64,000 bases of DNA from Actinomycetes bacterium. GTDB taxonomy: Bacteria; Actinomycetota; Actinomycetes; Actinomycetales; Demequinaceae. Both the position numbers and the translations under genes were made by a program. The stretch spans positions 31,975 through 95,974 of the forward strand of contig JAEYOR010000002.1 of NCBI GenBank assembly GCA_023411615.1, in the 5' to 3' direction. The notes below the pieces were generated by a model. It had not been told where the DNA came from. It saw nothing but the letters and a program-made list of their open reading frames with translations, and did no database searches. Below are positions 15,105 to 23,326 of this stretch, in pieces; position 1 is the stretch's first letter; each line of letters opens with the position of its first letter.

Positions 15105-16511
15105 ATGGCTGACGCCCTCGACACGATCGCGGCACTTGAGAAGCGCAATCAGGAACTCTCAAGGCTTCTCGAACAGGCGCGCGATTCCCTCGGTGAGATG
15201 CGGACGAAGCTCGCTGAAGCGTCGGCCCCGCCCCAATCATTCGCGACCTTCGTCCAGTGGGCTGGCAAGCATGCCGACATCGTCGCTAACGGGCGCAGGA
15301 TGCGTGTCGCGGTGTTGCCTTCCGTGGGCACTGACCTCAAGCCGGGTGATGAGGTGCTCCTCAACGCGATGAGCGTCATTGTCGGAACGGCTGAGCCCGA
15401 ACGTGCCGGCCAAGCGGCGATCGTCCGCGAAGTGATCGACGATGAGCGTGTTCTCGTCGTGGCGCGCGGTGAAGACGAGCGAGTGGCAATCCTCATTGGC
15501 GGCAATGCACGCGAGCGTGTCCACGAAGGCGACACCGTCATCATTGATCCCCGCACAGGCTTTGCGTCCGAGCGCATTGATCGCACAGGCGTTGAGGCGC
15601 TGCTGCTTGAAGAGATCCCGGACGTGGATTTTGATGCGATCGGTGGTCTGCAGGTTCAGATCGAGCGCATTCGCGACGCCATCGAGTTGCCGATCCGCCA
15701 CCCCGAGCTCTACGTAGAGCATGCGTTGCAGCCCCCGCGCGGGCTCCTTCTCTATGGTCCTCCGGGCTGTGGCAAGACTCTCATCGCGAAGGCGGTCGCA
15801 CATTCCCTTGGCGAGGCGACGGGAGCGGACAGGAGCTACTTCCTGTCGGTGAAGGGGCCCGAACTGCTCAACAAGTACGTCGGTGAGACCGAGCGCTATA
15901 TCCGCACGATTTTTGAGCGAGCACGCGCGAACGCGCACACCGGTGCGCCCGTCGTCGTGTTCTTCGACGAAATGGACGCCTTGTTCAGGGCGCGCGGATC
16001 GGGAGTGAGCTCCGACATGGAGACAACGATCGTGCCGCAGCTGCTCACGGAGCTTGACGGAATCGAATCGCTGTCGAACGTCATTGTCATCGGTGCATCG
16101 AACCGCGAGGACATGATTGATCCGGCAATCCTCCGCCCGGGCCGCCTGGACGTGAAGATCGAAGTGTCTCGACCGGATCCGGCCGCGTCTCGCGACATCC
16201 TCGGCAAGTACCTCTCGCCCACGTTGCCGCTCGCCGAGGAGGAACTCGCAGCGCATGGCGGTGACCGGGACGCCACTGTCGCAACGATGATCTCGGCCAC
16301 GGTCGACACCCTCTTCAGCGAGAGCGATGGCGCGAACTTCATGTCCGGCGCCCTCCTGCGCAATGTGGTGGACAGGGCGAAGACACGGGCAATCAAGCAT
16401 GTGATCGGTGGAGGTTCGAGAGGCATTTCCACCCCTCATCTGCTGGCCGCTGCGACTCAGGAACTCATCGAGGCGCGCGCCGTCGCCGCCCGGGAGGTCG
16501 GCGAGTACTGA
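15105..16511 (+). CDS. arc: proteasome-type AAA ATPase ARC/Mpa
   Basis: 468-residue hexameric AAA unfoldase that recruits pupylated proteins. Layout: N-terminal coiled coil (about 2-45) that binds Pup, two OB domains (about 50-190), AAA core with Walker A GPPGCGKT at 218-225 and Walker B with Asp288-Glu289, then a C-terminal lid. The protein ends AAREVGEY: the last residue is Tyr, so the usual Gly-Gln-Tyr-Leu docking tail for the 20S proteasome is changed and one residue short. The ATG at 15105 follows GGAGAGGAG; a GTG two codons earlier overlaps that site. Its TGA overlaps the ATG of dop by one base. The first coiled-coil and ATP residues are intact, so it should unfold substrates. Confidence 0.95.
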   Translation: MADALDTIAALEKRNQELSRLLEQARDSLGEMRTKLAEASAPPQSFATFVQWAGKHADIVANGRRMRVAVLPSVGTDLKPGDEVLLNAMSVIVGTAEPERAGQAAIVREVIDDERVLVVARGEDERVAILIGGNARERVHEGDTVIIDPRTGFASERIDRTGVEALLLEEIPDVDFDAIGGLQVQIERIRDAIELPIRHPELYVEHALQPPRGLLLYGPPGCGKTLIAKAVAHSLGEATGADRSYFLSVKGPELLNKYVGETERYIRTIFERARANAHTGAPVVVFFDEMDALFRARGSGVSSDMETTIVPQLLTELDGIESLSNVIVIGASNREDMIDPAILRPGRLDVKIEVSRPDPAASRDILGKYLSPTLPLAEEELAAHGGDRDATVATMISATVDTLFSESDGANFMSGALLRNVVDRAKTRAIKHVIGGGSRGISTPHLLAAATQELIEARAVAAREVGEY

Positions 16512-18055
16512 TGCGAGTGGTGGGAATCGAGACCGAGTACGGGATCACCGACCCGGCCGATCCGGGCGCCAACCCCATTCTGCTGTCATCACTCCTCGTT
16601 GCCGCGTGCCGCGAATGGGCGGGGGAGAGCACGACGCGATGGGACTATGGCGGCGAGGACCCGTTGATGGACCTGCGCGGCATGCGGCGCGATCGCCGCT
16701 ATGCGACGGCCGACCTCCTCACCGACAGCCCCGAGTATTCAGAAGCGAACCGTGGTGTTACCTTGCGCCGACGCCGGGGCTCATGGGAGGACCCTGCTCA
16801 CCTCAATGCCGTGTTGCCAAACGGCGCGCGGTTCTACGTTGATCACGCCCACCCGGAGTATTCGGGACCAGAGGTCACCAATGCGCGGGACGCGGTCGTG
16901 TGGGACGTGGCGGGTGACCGTATCGCGCTCGCAGCTGCGGATGTGTTCCGCCGTGATGGCAATGTGTCGCTATACAAGAACAACGTGGACGGCAAAGGCG
17001 CGTCGTACGGCACGCATGAGAACTTCCTCGTCAACCGCGACGTCCCCTTTGAAGTCCTCGCGCGCCGGCTCACTGCGCACCTTGTCACCCGCCAAGTGAT
17101 GACGGGCGCCGGGCGCGTGGGCCTTGGTGCTTATGGTGAGAACGCAGGCTTCCAGATATCGCAAAGAGCGGACTACATCGAAACCGAAGTCGGTCTCGAG
17201 ACCACTCTGCGCAGGCCCATCGTCAACACGCGCGATGAGCCTCACGCGGATAGGCGCACGTGGCGCCGCCTTCACATCATCCTCGGCGACGCGAACTGCT
17301 TTGAGGTGCCCACATATCTCAAGGTGGGCAGCACTGCGCTTGTGCTTGCAGCGATCGAGGCGGGCGATGAACGCCTTGATGCCCTCGCTCCCGCAGAACC
17401 GGTGGCCGAGGTCGCGGCCGTTTCGCACGATCTCACGCTGCGTCACCAATTGGCGCTTGCGTCTGGTGAGAAGGCGACAGCCCTCGAGATCCAACGAGCA
17501 CTGGTGACGATAGCGCGTGACTATGTGACGAGCGCGAGTGACGTGGGGGTTGTCGAGCGGTGGGAGCGTGTCCTCGACGCTCTCGCACGAGACCCTTTCG
17601 AAGCGGCCCGCGATGTTGAGTGGGTGGCAAAGCTCCAACTGCTTGGGCGCATGCGTGAGCGTTGGGCGGTGGTACATCCTGACGGCACGCGGGAACTGCC
17701 CGCTTGGGACGATGACCGGCTGAAGGCCGCCGATGTGCAGTGGAGCGAACTCGGTACCGGAATCGCTGCCCGCCTCAGCGCGAGTGGCGCGGTGGAACGC
17801 GTGACGAGCGACGCAGAAGTGGCCCGGGCCATGCGCGTGCCTCCCACGGACACGCGTGCGTGGCTCCGTGGCCGCATGGTTGCGGCACGCCCCGATATCG
17901 TTGACGCCGCAAGTTGGTCGACAGTTGTCGTCGACCGAGACGCGGAGCACGGTCACCTCGAAGTGGTGTCGATTCCCAATCCGCTGACAACGAGCCAACA
18001 ATTGCTCGACTCCCTGCTCGCCGAGGCGCCTGCGGCGCCATCCGCTCGCGACTAG
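16511..18055 (+). CDS. dop: Pup deamidase/depupylase Dop
   Basis: 514-residue carboxylate-amine-ligase-fold enzyme that converts the C-terminal Gln of Pup to Glu and removes Pup from conjugates. The N-terminus has the Mg-ATP Glu pair in GIETEYGI (Glu7, Glu9) and ADPGANPILLSS typical of Dop. A long insert with basic TLRRRRGSW (the Dop loop, about 45-100) separates it from PafA, which lacks this loop. LYKNNVDGKGASYGTHEN and INTRDEPHAD-like VNTRDEPHAD nucleotide segments are intact. The pup stop-proximal promoter overlaps its own stop codon. Pup ends in Gln here, so Dop activity is required. Confidence 0.95.
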   Translation: MRVVGIETEYGITDPADPGANPILLSSLLVAACREWAGESTTRWDYGGEDPLMDLRGMRRDRRYATADLLTDSPEYSEANRGVTLRRRRGSWEDPAHLNAVLPNGARFYVDHAHPEYSGPEVTNARDAVVWDVAGDRIALAAADVFRRDGNVSLYKNNVDGKGASYGTHENFLVNRDVPFEVLARRLTAHLVTRQVMTGAGRVGLGAYGENAGFQISQRADYIETEVGLETTLRRPIVNTRDEPHADRRTWRRLHIILGDANCFEVPTYLKVGSTALVLAAIEAGDERLDALAPAEPVAEVAAVSHDLTLRHQLALASGEKATALEIQRALVTIARDYVTSASDVGVVERWERVLDALARDPFEAARDVEWVAKLQLLGRMRERWAVVHPDGTRELPAWDDDRLKAADVQWSELGTGIAARLSASGAVERVTSDAEVARAMRVPPTDTRAWLRGRMVAARPDIVDAASWSTVVVDRDAEHGHLEVVSIPNPLTTSQQLLDSLLAEAPAAPSARD

Positions 18056-18058
18056 GCT
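18053..18058 (+). promoter_or_regulatory. -10 element TAGGCT for pup, overlapping the dop stop
   Basis: The TAG stop of dop is the first half of TAGGCT, which ends 6 bases before the ATG of pup. It implies a separate leaderless pup transcript inside the locus. Confidence 0.55.
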
Positions 18059-18064
18059 GTCCAT

Positions 18065-18250
18065 ATGCCTCAGACCACTTCATCGTCGTCATCTTTTGAA
18101 GACGACCTGCCAACACCGGATGTGCAGGCAGCTCCTGCGGCACAGGCCAATACGGACGCTCTTGACGCACTTCTCGATGAGATTGACGACACCATCCAGA
18201 CCAACGCGAGCCAGTTCGTCCGCTCGTTTGTGCAAAAGGGTGGTCAGTAA
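18065..18250 (+). CDS. pup: prokaryotic ubiquitin-like protein Pup
   Basis: 61-residue, largely disordered protein modifier. It has a Ser-rich start, an ARC-binding helix in the middle (NTDALDALLDEIDDTI) and the diagnostic C-terminus FVQKGGQ. The terminal Gln must be deamidated by Dop before PafA can attach the side chain to substrate lysines. Length and tail match the family. In proteasome-bearing Actinobacteria prcB and prcA usually follow; here pafA begins 6 bases later. Confidence 0.97.
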   Translation: MPQTTSSSSSFEDDLPTPDVQAAPAAQANTDALDALLDEIDDTIQTNASQFVRSFVQKGGQ

Positions 18251-18256
18251 GCGCTC

Positions 18257-19663
18257 ATGATGTTCGGCGACGTACCCGCGCCGCTCGATGTCGAACCGGC
18301 ACGGCGCGTGCTCGGCCTTGAGACAGAGTTCGGTCTTCACTTTGATGCACCCAAGGCGCGCGCTGTCACCCCGGAAGAGGTTGCCGGTCACCTCTTCCAC
18401 TCGGTGGTCGAGTGGGGCCGCTCGTCGAACGTGTTCCTCACGAACGGCTCCCGGCTGTATATCGACGTTGGTGCACACCCCGAGTACGCGACGGCAGAGT
18501 GCGATTCAGTGACTCAGCTCATCGAACACGACAAGGCGGGGGAGCGGATCGTTCACGATCTCGTCGAATCGGGCGAACGTCGATTGGCATCGGCCGGCCT
18601 CGAAGGCACGATCTACCTGTACAAGAACAACACGGACTCAGCGGGCAACAGCTACGGCTGCCACGAGAACTACCTTGTACGTCGGCGTGCTGACTTCAAG
18701 GCGTTCGCCGCGGTCTTGTTGCCTTTCCTTGTGAGCCGGCAGATTGTCACGGGCTCGGGATGCATCACCCGCACCCCGCACGGCGCCCATTACAGCTTCT
18801 CTCCACGTGCCGATCACATGTGGGAGGGCCTCAGCTCGGCCACCACGCGCTCGCGACCCATGATCAACACGCGAGATGAGCCTCACGCACATGCCGACTT
18901 GTACCGGCGGATGCACGTCATTGTGGGTGACTCGACAATGGCCGAACCCACCACCTTCCTCAAGGTGGGCGCGACCGACCTGTTGCTCCGGCTCATGGAA
19001 GCGCGCATTGCACTGCCGGAACTGGCGCTCGCAAATGAGATGACCGCAATCCGCACGATCGCCCACGACATCACTGGCACCGCGATTGTCGAACTTGCCG
19101 ACGGTCGCCACGTCACAGCCGCCGATATTCAAGAGGCGTGTCTTGAGGCAGTGATGGCGCACCTTGGCAGTGTCATCGAAGCCACTGAGGAAGTCGAACA
19201 GATCATTGATCTGTGGGGTCGAGGCATTGGCGCGGTTCGCGATCAGAACCCTGCAGCAGTCGATACCGAACTTGAGTGGGCGATCAAACTGCGTCTCATC
19301 GAGCGGTACCGGGAGCGTCTGGGTTGCACGCTCGATGACCCGCGCCTTGCTCGCCTTGAGATGGCCTTCCACGACATTTCCCCGGCGCGAGGCCTCTTCA
19401 ACCGCCTGCAGGCGGATGGCCTCGTGCGCCGGATGGTGGCCGACGCCGCGATCGAGACAGCGAAGACCGAACCTCCGGCGACAACGCGTGCCGCCTTGCG
19501 CGGCCGATTTGTCAGAGAGGCGCTCGCATCGGGACAGGACTACACGGTCGACTGGGTGCACCTGAAGATTTCAGGGGGAGATCCAAAGACGATTCTTCTC
19601 AAGGACCCGTTCAGGAACGTCGACGAGCGTGTTGACGTTCTCATCGCGGCCATGAGTGCGTGA
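18257..19663 (+). CDS. pafA: Pup-protein ligase PafA
   Basis: 468-residue enzyme that uses ATP to join Pup-Glu to lysines of target proteins. The Glu pair is in LGLETEFG (Glu22, Glu24); SSNVFLTNGSRLYIDVG, HPEYATAECDS, LYKNNTDSAGNSYGCHENY and SATTRSRPMINTRDEPHA are the PafA-type signatures and separate it from Dop. The C-terminus has TVDWVHLKI and KDPFRNVDERVDVLI. Compared with mycobacterial PafA it has about 15 extra residues at the N-terminus; ATG codons at 18257 and 18260 are both possible. No clear ribosome site; translation may be coupled to pup. The stop lies just before the FKBP gene. Confidence 0.96.
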   Translation: MMFGDVPAPLDVEPARRVLGLETEFGLHFDAPKARAVTPEEVAGHLFHSVVEWGRSSNVFLTNGSRLYIDVGAHPEYATAECDSVTQLIEHDKAGERIVHDLVESGERRLASAGLEGTIYLYKNNTDSAGNSYGCHENYLVRRRADFKAFAAVLLPFLVSRQIVTGSGCITRTPHGAHYSFSPRADHMWEGLSSATTRSRPMINTRDEPHAHADLYRRMHVIVGDSTMAEPTTFLKVGATDLLLRLMEARIALPELALANEMTAIRTIAHDITGTAIVELADGRHVTAADIQEACLEAVMAHLGSVIEATEEVEQIIDLWGRGIGAVRDQNPAAVDTELEWAIKLRLIERYRERLGCTLDDPRLARLEMAFHDISPARGLFNRLQADGLVRRMVADAAIETAKTEPPATTRAALRGRFVREALASGQDYTVDWVHLKISGGDPKTILLKDPFRNVDERVDVLIAAMSA

Positions 19664-19701
19664 GTTCCATCCGTACACTGGGCCGGGATCAGGGAGTTGG
19701 C

Positions 19702-20697
19702 ATGAGATACGTCGTTGGTGCGCTGACAGCGCTCGCTCTCATGCTGACCGGATGCACGGGAGCATCTGACTCCGGTGCGAGCCCCTCGGCTGTCGCCGGA
19801 GACATCTCGGTCATCGAAGTCGGCGTATCGGACACGCTCGCGCCCACTCTCACCTGGCCGGAAGGCACCGATTTCACAAAGTCGCAAAGCGAAGTCTTGT
19901 GGCAGGGAGACGGTCTGGCGTTGCAGGACGGACAGCCGCTCTTGCTCGACATCTACGTCGTGTCAATTGACACCGGCGACGTTTTGAAGAACACCTACGA
20001 CGGCCTCCCGGAGTCGACGATCCTCGCCCCAGAACTCCTTGGCGACCGCCTGTATTCGATCTTGCTCAATGCTCGAGTCGGCACGCGGGTGCTGTCCATC
20101 GAATTGCCCGCAGGCGAGTTTGAGGATGAGCCCGCCATCGCCGTCGTCATTGATGTCTTGTCGGACCGAGCGGTGGGTGAGCCGCTCACTCTCAACCCGG
20201 ATTTGCCGCGAGTGACGACTCTCGACACCGGCGAACCCGTCGTCAACCTTGATGAGAGCACCACTCTGCCCAAGGAACTGACGGTGTCAACGCTCATTCA
20301 GGGCAATGGGCCTCAGGTGCTTCCGGGGTCGTATGTCGTCGCCCAGTTCAAAACGGTGTACAGCGCTGCGGGGCAAAAGGACGATAAGACGTGGAAGCTT
20401 GGTGACATTCGTCAGTCGAGTTGGCCGCCGGAGCGACGCCCCTTTGAGGGGCAGATCGGCGTGGGCCGGCTGCCTCGCGCTTGGGATGAGGGGCTCGTTG
20501 ACCAGACGACGGGCTCGCGGGTGCTCATCATTGCTCCCGAAGCATGGGCATACCCCGGCGAAGGCACTCTCATCTACGTCATCGACATTCTCGATGTGTG
20601 GAATGACGTATCCGGGACCGCGGATGAGGTGCTGGACCTCCCCGAACCAAGTGCAAGCACATCAAGTGGGTCCCCGAGTGCGGAGGTGGCACCGTGA
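19702..20697 (+). CDS. lipoprotein with tandem FKBP-like domains
   Basis: 331-residue predicted lipoprotein. The ATG at 19702 follows GGGAG and gives a clean signal peptide MRYVVGALTALALMLTGC with Cys18 as lipid attachment site, then a Ser/Ala linker. The C-terminal domain (about 195-300) reads as an FKBP-type peptidyl-prolyl isomerase (VLPGSYVVAQFKTVYS, VGRLPRAWDEGLVDQTTGSRVLI, AWAYPG). The stretch about 45-160 (DTLAPTLTW, GDGLALQDGQPLLLDIYVVS) looks like a degenerate FKBP repeat. It should act on folding outside the membrane. An FKBP gene after pafA is frequent in Actinobacteria. Its stop overlaps hisF by 4 bases. Confidence 0.85.
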   Translation: MRYVVGALTALALMLTGCTGASDSGASPSAVAGDISVIEVGVSDTLAPTLTWPEGTDFTKSQSEVLWQGDGLALQDGQPLLLDIYVVSIDTGDVLKNTYDGLPESTILAPELLGDRLYSILLNARVGTRVLSIELPAGEFEDEPAIAVVIDVLSDRAVGEPLTLNPDLPRVTTLDTGEPVVNLDESTTLPKELTVSTLIQGNGPQVLPGSYVVAQFKTVYSAAGQKDDKTWKLGDIRQSSWPPERRPFEGQIGVGRLPRAWDEGLVDQTTGSRVLIIAPEAWAYPGEGTLIYVIDILDVWNDVSGTADEVLDLPEPSASTSSGSPSAEVAP

Positions 20698-21464
20698 CAG
20701 TTGCCGTGCGGGTGATTCCGTGCCTAGACGTTGACGCGGGCCGTGTGGTCAAGGGCGTGAACTTCGCGAACCTTCGCGATGCGGGGGACCCCGTCGAACT
20801 TGCCGCGCGCTATGGCGCTGAAGGTGCTGACGAGGTGACCTTCCTCGATGTCACGGCCTCCGCGAACAACCGCGACACCATGTTCGATGTCGTGCGCCGC
20901 ACCGCAGAGCACGTGTTCGTGCCATTGACAGTGGGTGGCGGGGTGCGCAGCACCGATGATGTCGACACGCTCTTGCGCTCGGGCGCGGACAAGGTCAGTG
21001 TCAATACTGCGGCGATCGCTCGCCCAGAACTCATGACAGACATTGCGCGACGTTTTGGCAATCAAGTGCTCGTCTTGTCCGTTGATGCGCGGCGTTGTCA
21101 GGATGGTGCCGTGACAGCATCGGGCTATGAAGTGACGACTCACGGAGGTCGCCGCGGTACGGGCCTGGATGCAATCGAGTGGGCCCGGAAGGGTGCCGAA
21201 TTGGGCGCTGGTGAAATCCTGCTGAATTCGATGGATGCCGATGGCACCACCGACGGTTTTGATATCGAGATGATCAAGGAAGTGCGTGACGTGGTGAATG
21301 TGCCACTCATTGCCTCGGGCGGCGCCGGCCGCGTCGAGGATTTTGTTGCGGCCGCTCAGGCAGGAGCCGACGCCGTCCTTGCTGCCAGCGTGTTCCACTT
21401 TGGCACGTTGACGGTGGGTGAAGTGAAACATGCGATGCGCGCTGCCGGCATCGCCGTGCGGTGA
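20694..21464 (+). CDS. hisF: imidazole glycerol phosphate synthase subunit HisF
   Basis: 256-residue cyclase of histidine biosynthesis; with HisH it turns PRFAR and ammonia into imidazole glycerol phosphate and AICAR. TIM barrel with Asp12 in RVIPCLDVDAGRVVKG, second catalytic Asp in LVLSVDARR, and phosphate loops VGGGVRS and SGGAG. The GTG start overlaps the stop of the FKBP gene (GTGA) and its own stop overlaps the next gene the same way, so translation is coupled. hisH and hisA are not in the window. Confidence 0.97.
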   Translation: MTVAVRVIPCLDVDAGRVVKGVNFANLRDAGDPVELAARYGAEGADEVTFLDVTASANNRDTMFDVVRRTAEHVFVPLTVGGGVRSTDDVDTLLRSGADKVSVNTAAIARPELMTDIARRFGNQVLVLSVDARRCQDGAVTASGYEVTTHGGRRGTGLDAIEWARKGAELGAGEILLNSMDADGTTDGFDIEMIKEVRDVVNVPLIASGGAGRVEDFVAAAQAGADAVLAASVFHFGTLTVGEVKHAMRAAGIAVR

Positions 21465-23326
21465 GGTCTCAACTTCGCGCTGAGTACCAGCTGAGCGGGT
21501 CCTACGGGCACAAGACCTTTCAGCTGCTTGGCCATGCCGTTCGCACTGAGCCGTGGCGCTTTGCTCTAGCGATCGCCGCCGCTGGTCTCTTTGGCGTCCT
21601 CACCGTGGTCTTCGGCTCGGCGCTGGGCCTCATTGTGGACGAGGTCGTCATTCCGTCCATCAACGACGAGCCGATTCGCGGGTGGTGGGGCGAGCAGACG
21701 CAGAACCCGCGAATTGCGGTCCTTTTGGCGGGTGGTGTGTTTGTGGCAATCGGCCTCATCAACGCACTGCTCATTGCGGCAAGGCGCGCGATGCAAGGCG
21801 GTGCCGTTGCGGGAGTCGGAGCGCGCCACCGCACCGTCGTAGCAGATGCGATTGCGTCATTGCCTCTCGGCTGGCACCGGTCAAACCCGGCGGGCCGGAC
21901 CCTCTCGGCCATGTCATCTGACTCCGAGACGGCCACCAATCCACTCCATCCGCTCGCTTTCACGGTGGGCTCGTTCACCATGATGATCGCGGCGGGCTGG
22001 CGCCTCGTGACGATGGACGGCTGGATGGCGCTGACAGCGATGATGGTGGTCCCGGCCGTCCTCATCGTCAATTACGCCTACGAGAAGGTCATCAGCCCCC
22101 TGTGGGACCTGGGGCAGACATTGCGTGCCGAGGTGGCAACGATCGCCCATGAGTCGTTCGAGGGCGGCACGGTGATCAAGGCGCTCGGCGCCGAGGGCAT
22201 CGAATCACGGCGGTTTCGCGAGAAAGTCGATGCTTTGCGCGATGCCGACACCCGCGTCGGCAGCGTGTCGAGCTGGTTCGAGCCGCTCATGGACGCGATG
22301 GTGCCGTTCAGCTCTCTCGCGATCATGATCGTCGGCACGTACCGCGCGCAAGCAGGCGCAGTGAGCGTCGGCGATGTCGTGGCCGCGATCTACCTCTTGG
22401 CGCTGCTCGCCGTTCCAATTCGCGGCGTCGGCTGGGTGCTCGGCCAGATGCCATCAGCGCTCGTGTCCTTCCAACGCATCGCCCGCATCGCGGCAGCAGC
22501 AACCGAGGTCGACGAGCCCGGCCATATCGATCTGCCAAAGAATGGTGCTGCGGCGCTGTCCTTCCGCAATGCCGATGTGGCAGCAGATGACGGCGACGGG
22601 GAATCTGTCGTCATCGTGTCCGGAGTATCGCTCGATCTTCCGCCAGGCACGGTGACGGCGCTCGTTGGCCCAACAGGAGCCGGGAAGACAACCGTCGCGC
22701 TCGCGGCTGCACGGCTGTCACGTGCCACGCACGGTGATGTGATCTTGGATGACCACAACATCGAGGTGGTGGCAACACTTGGCAGCCACGTGGCGCTCGT
22801 GCCCCAAACGTCCTTTGTGTTCGCCGGCACTGTGCGTGACAACGTCACCTTGGGCGAGGATTTTGATGACGACGCAGTATGGACGGCTTTGCGCCGCGCC
22901 GCCGTTGCCGACGTTGTCCGTGGACTCCGCCACGAGGGTGATGCGCTCGATGCTCATCTTGACGAGAGAGGCATGAACCTGTCCGGTGGCCAGCGTCAGC
23001 GCATTGCCATCGCCCGGGCGCTCGTGCGCAATCCGAGGGTGCTTGTCCTTGACGACGCAACGTCCGCTGTTGACCCCGGTGTCGAGCAGGAGATTCTGGC
23101 GGCGCTGCGTGCCGACGGCGACGGTCCCACCGTGCTCCTTATCGCGTATCGACTCGCGTCGATTCTGCTGGCAGACCGGGTGATCCACGTGAGCGGGGGA
23201 ACCGTGGTCGATGCGGGCGAACACAAGGAACTCGTCAACCGGGATCCCGGTTATCGCGAGCTCGTCACCGCCTACGAACAGGATTCGGCGAGGCGGGCCG
23301 CCGAGGGCGACAGGGGTGAAGCATGA
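21461..23326 (+). CDS. ABC exporter half-transporter, subunit with degenerate ATP site
   Basis: 621-residue type IV ABC exporter subunit: six-helix membrane domain (about 25-320), nucleotide-binding domain (about 355-600). Walker A GPTGAGKT at 403-410 and signature LSGGQ at 507-511 are normal. The residue after Walker B Asp531 is Asp532 instead of catalytic Glu, and the switch His is Tyr563 (LLIAYRL). It is therefore the non-hydrolysing half of a heterodimer with the next gene, overlapping by 4 bases. Substrate unknown; the position between hisF and hisI does not by itself imply histidine transport. Confidence 0.93.
   Translation: MRSQLRAEYQLSGSYGHKTFQLLGHAVRTEPWRFALAIAAAGLFGVLTVVFGSALGLIVDEVVIPSINDEPIRGWWGEQTQNPRIAVLLAGGVFVAIGLINALLIAARRAMQGGAVAGVGARHRTVVADAIASLPLGWHRSNPAGRTLSAMSSDSETATNPLHPLAFTVGSFTMMIAAGWRLVTMDGWMALTAMMVVPAVLIVNYAYEKVISPLWDLGQTLRAEVATIAHESFEGGTVIKALGAEGIESRRFREKVDALRDADTRVGSVSSWFEPLMDAMVPFSSLAIMIVGTYRAQAGAVSVGDVVAAIYLLALLAVPIRGVGWVLGQMPSALVSFQRIARIAAAATEVDEPGHIDLPKNGAAALSFRNADVAADDGDGESVVIVSGVSLDLPPGTVTALVGPTGAGKTTVALAAARLSRATHGDVILDDHNIEVVATLGSHVALVPQTSFVFAGTVRDNVTLGEDFDDDAVWTALRRAAVADVVRGLRHEGDALDAHLDERGMNLSGGQRQRIAIARALVRNPRVLVLDDATSAVDPGVEQEILAALRADGDGPTVLLIAYRLASILLADRVIHVSGGTVVDAGEHKELVNRDPGYRELVTAYEQDSARRAAEGDRGEA

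Noticed and set aside
15237..16439. 400-residue minus-strand ORF over arc
   Set aside because: No recognisable domain, no ribosome site, and it mirrors the third-position GC bias of arc.
16970..18064. 364-residue minus-strand ORF over dop
   Set aside because: Shadow of dop; no motifs and no start signal.
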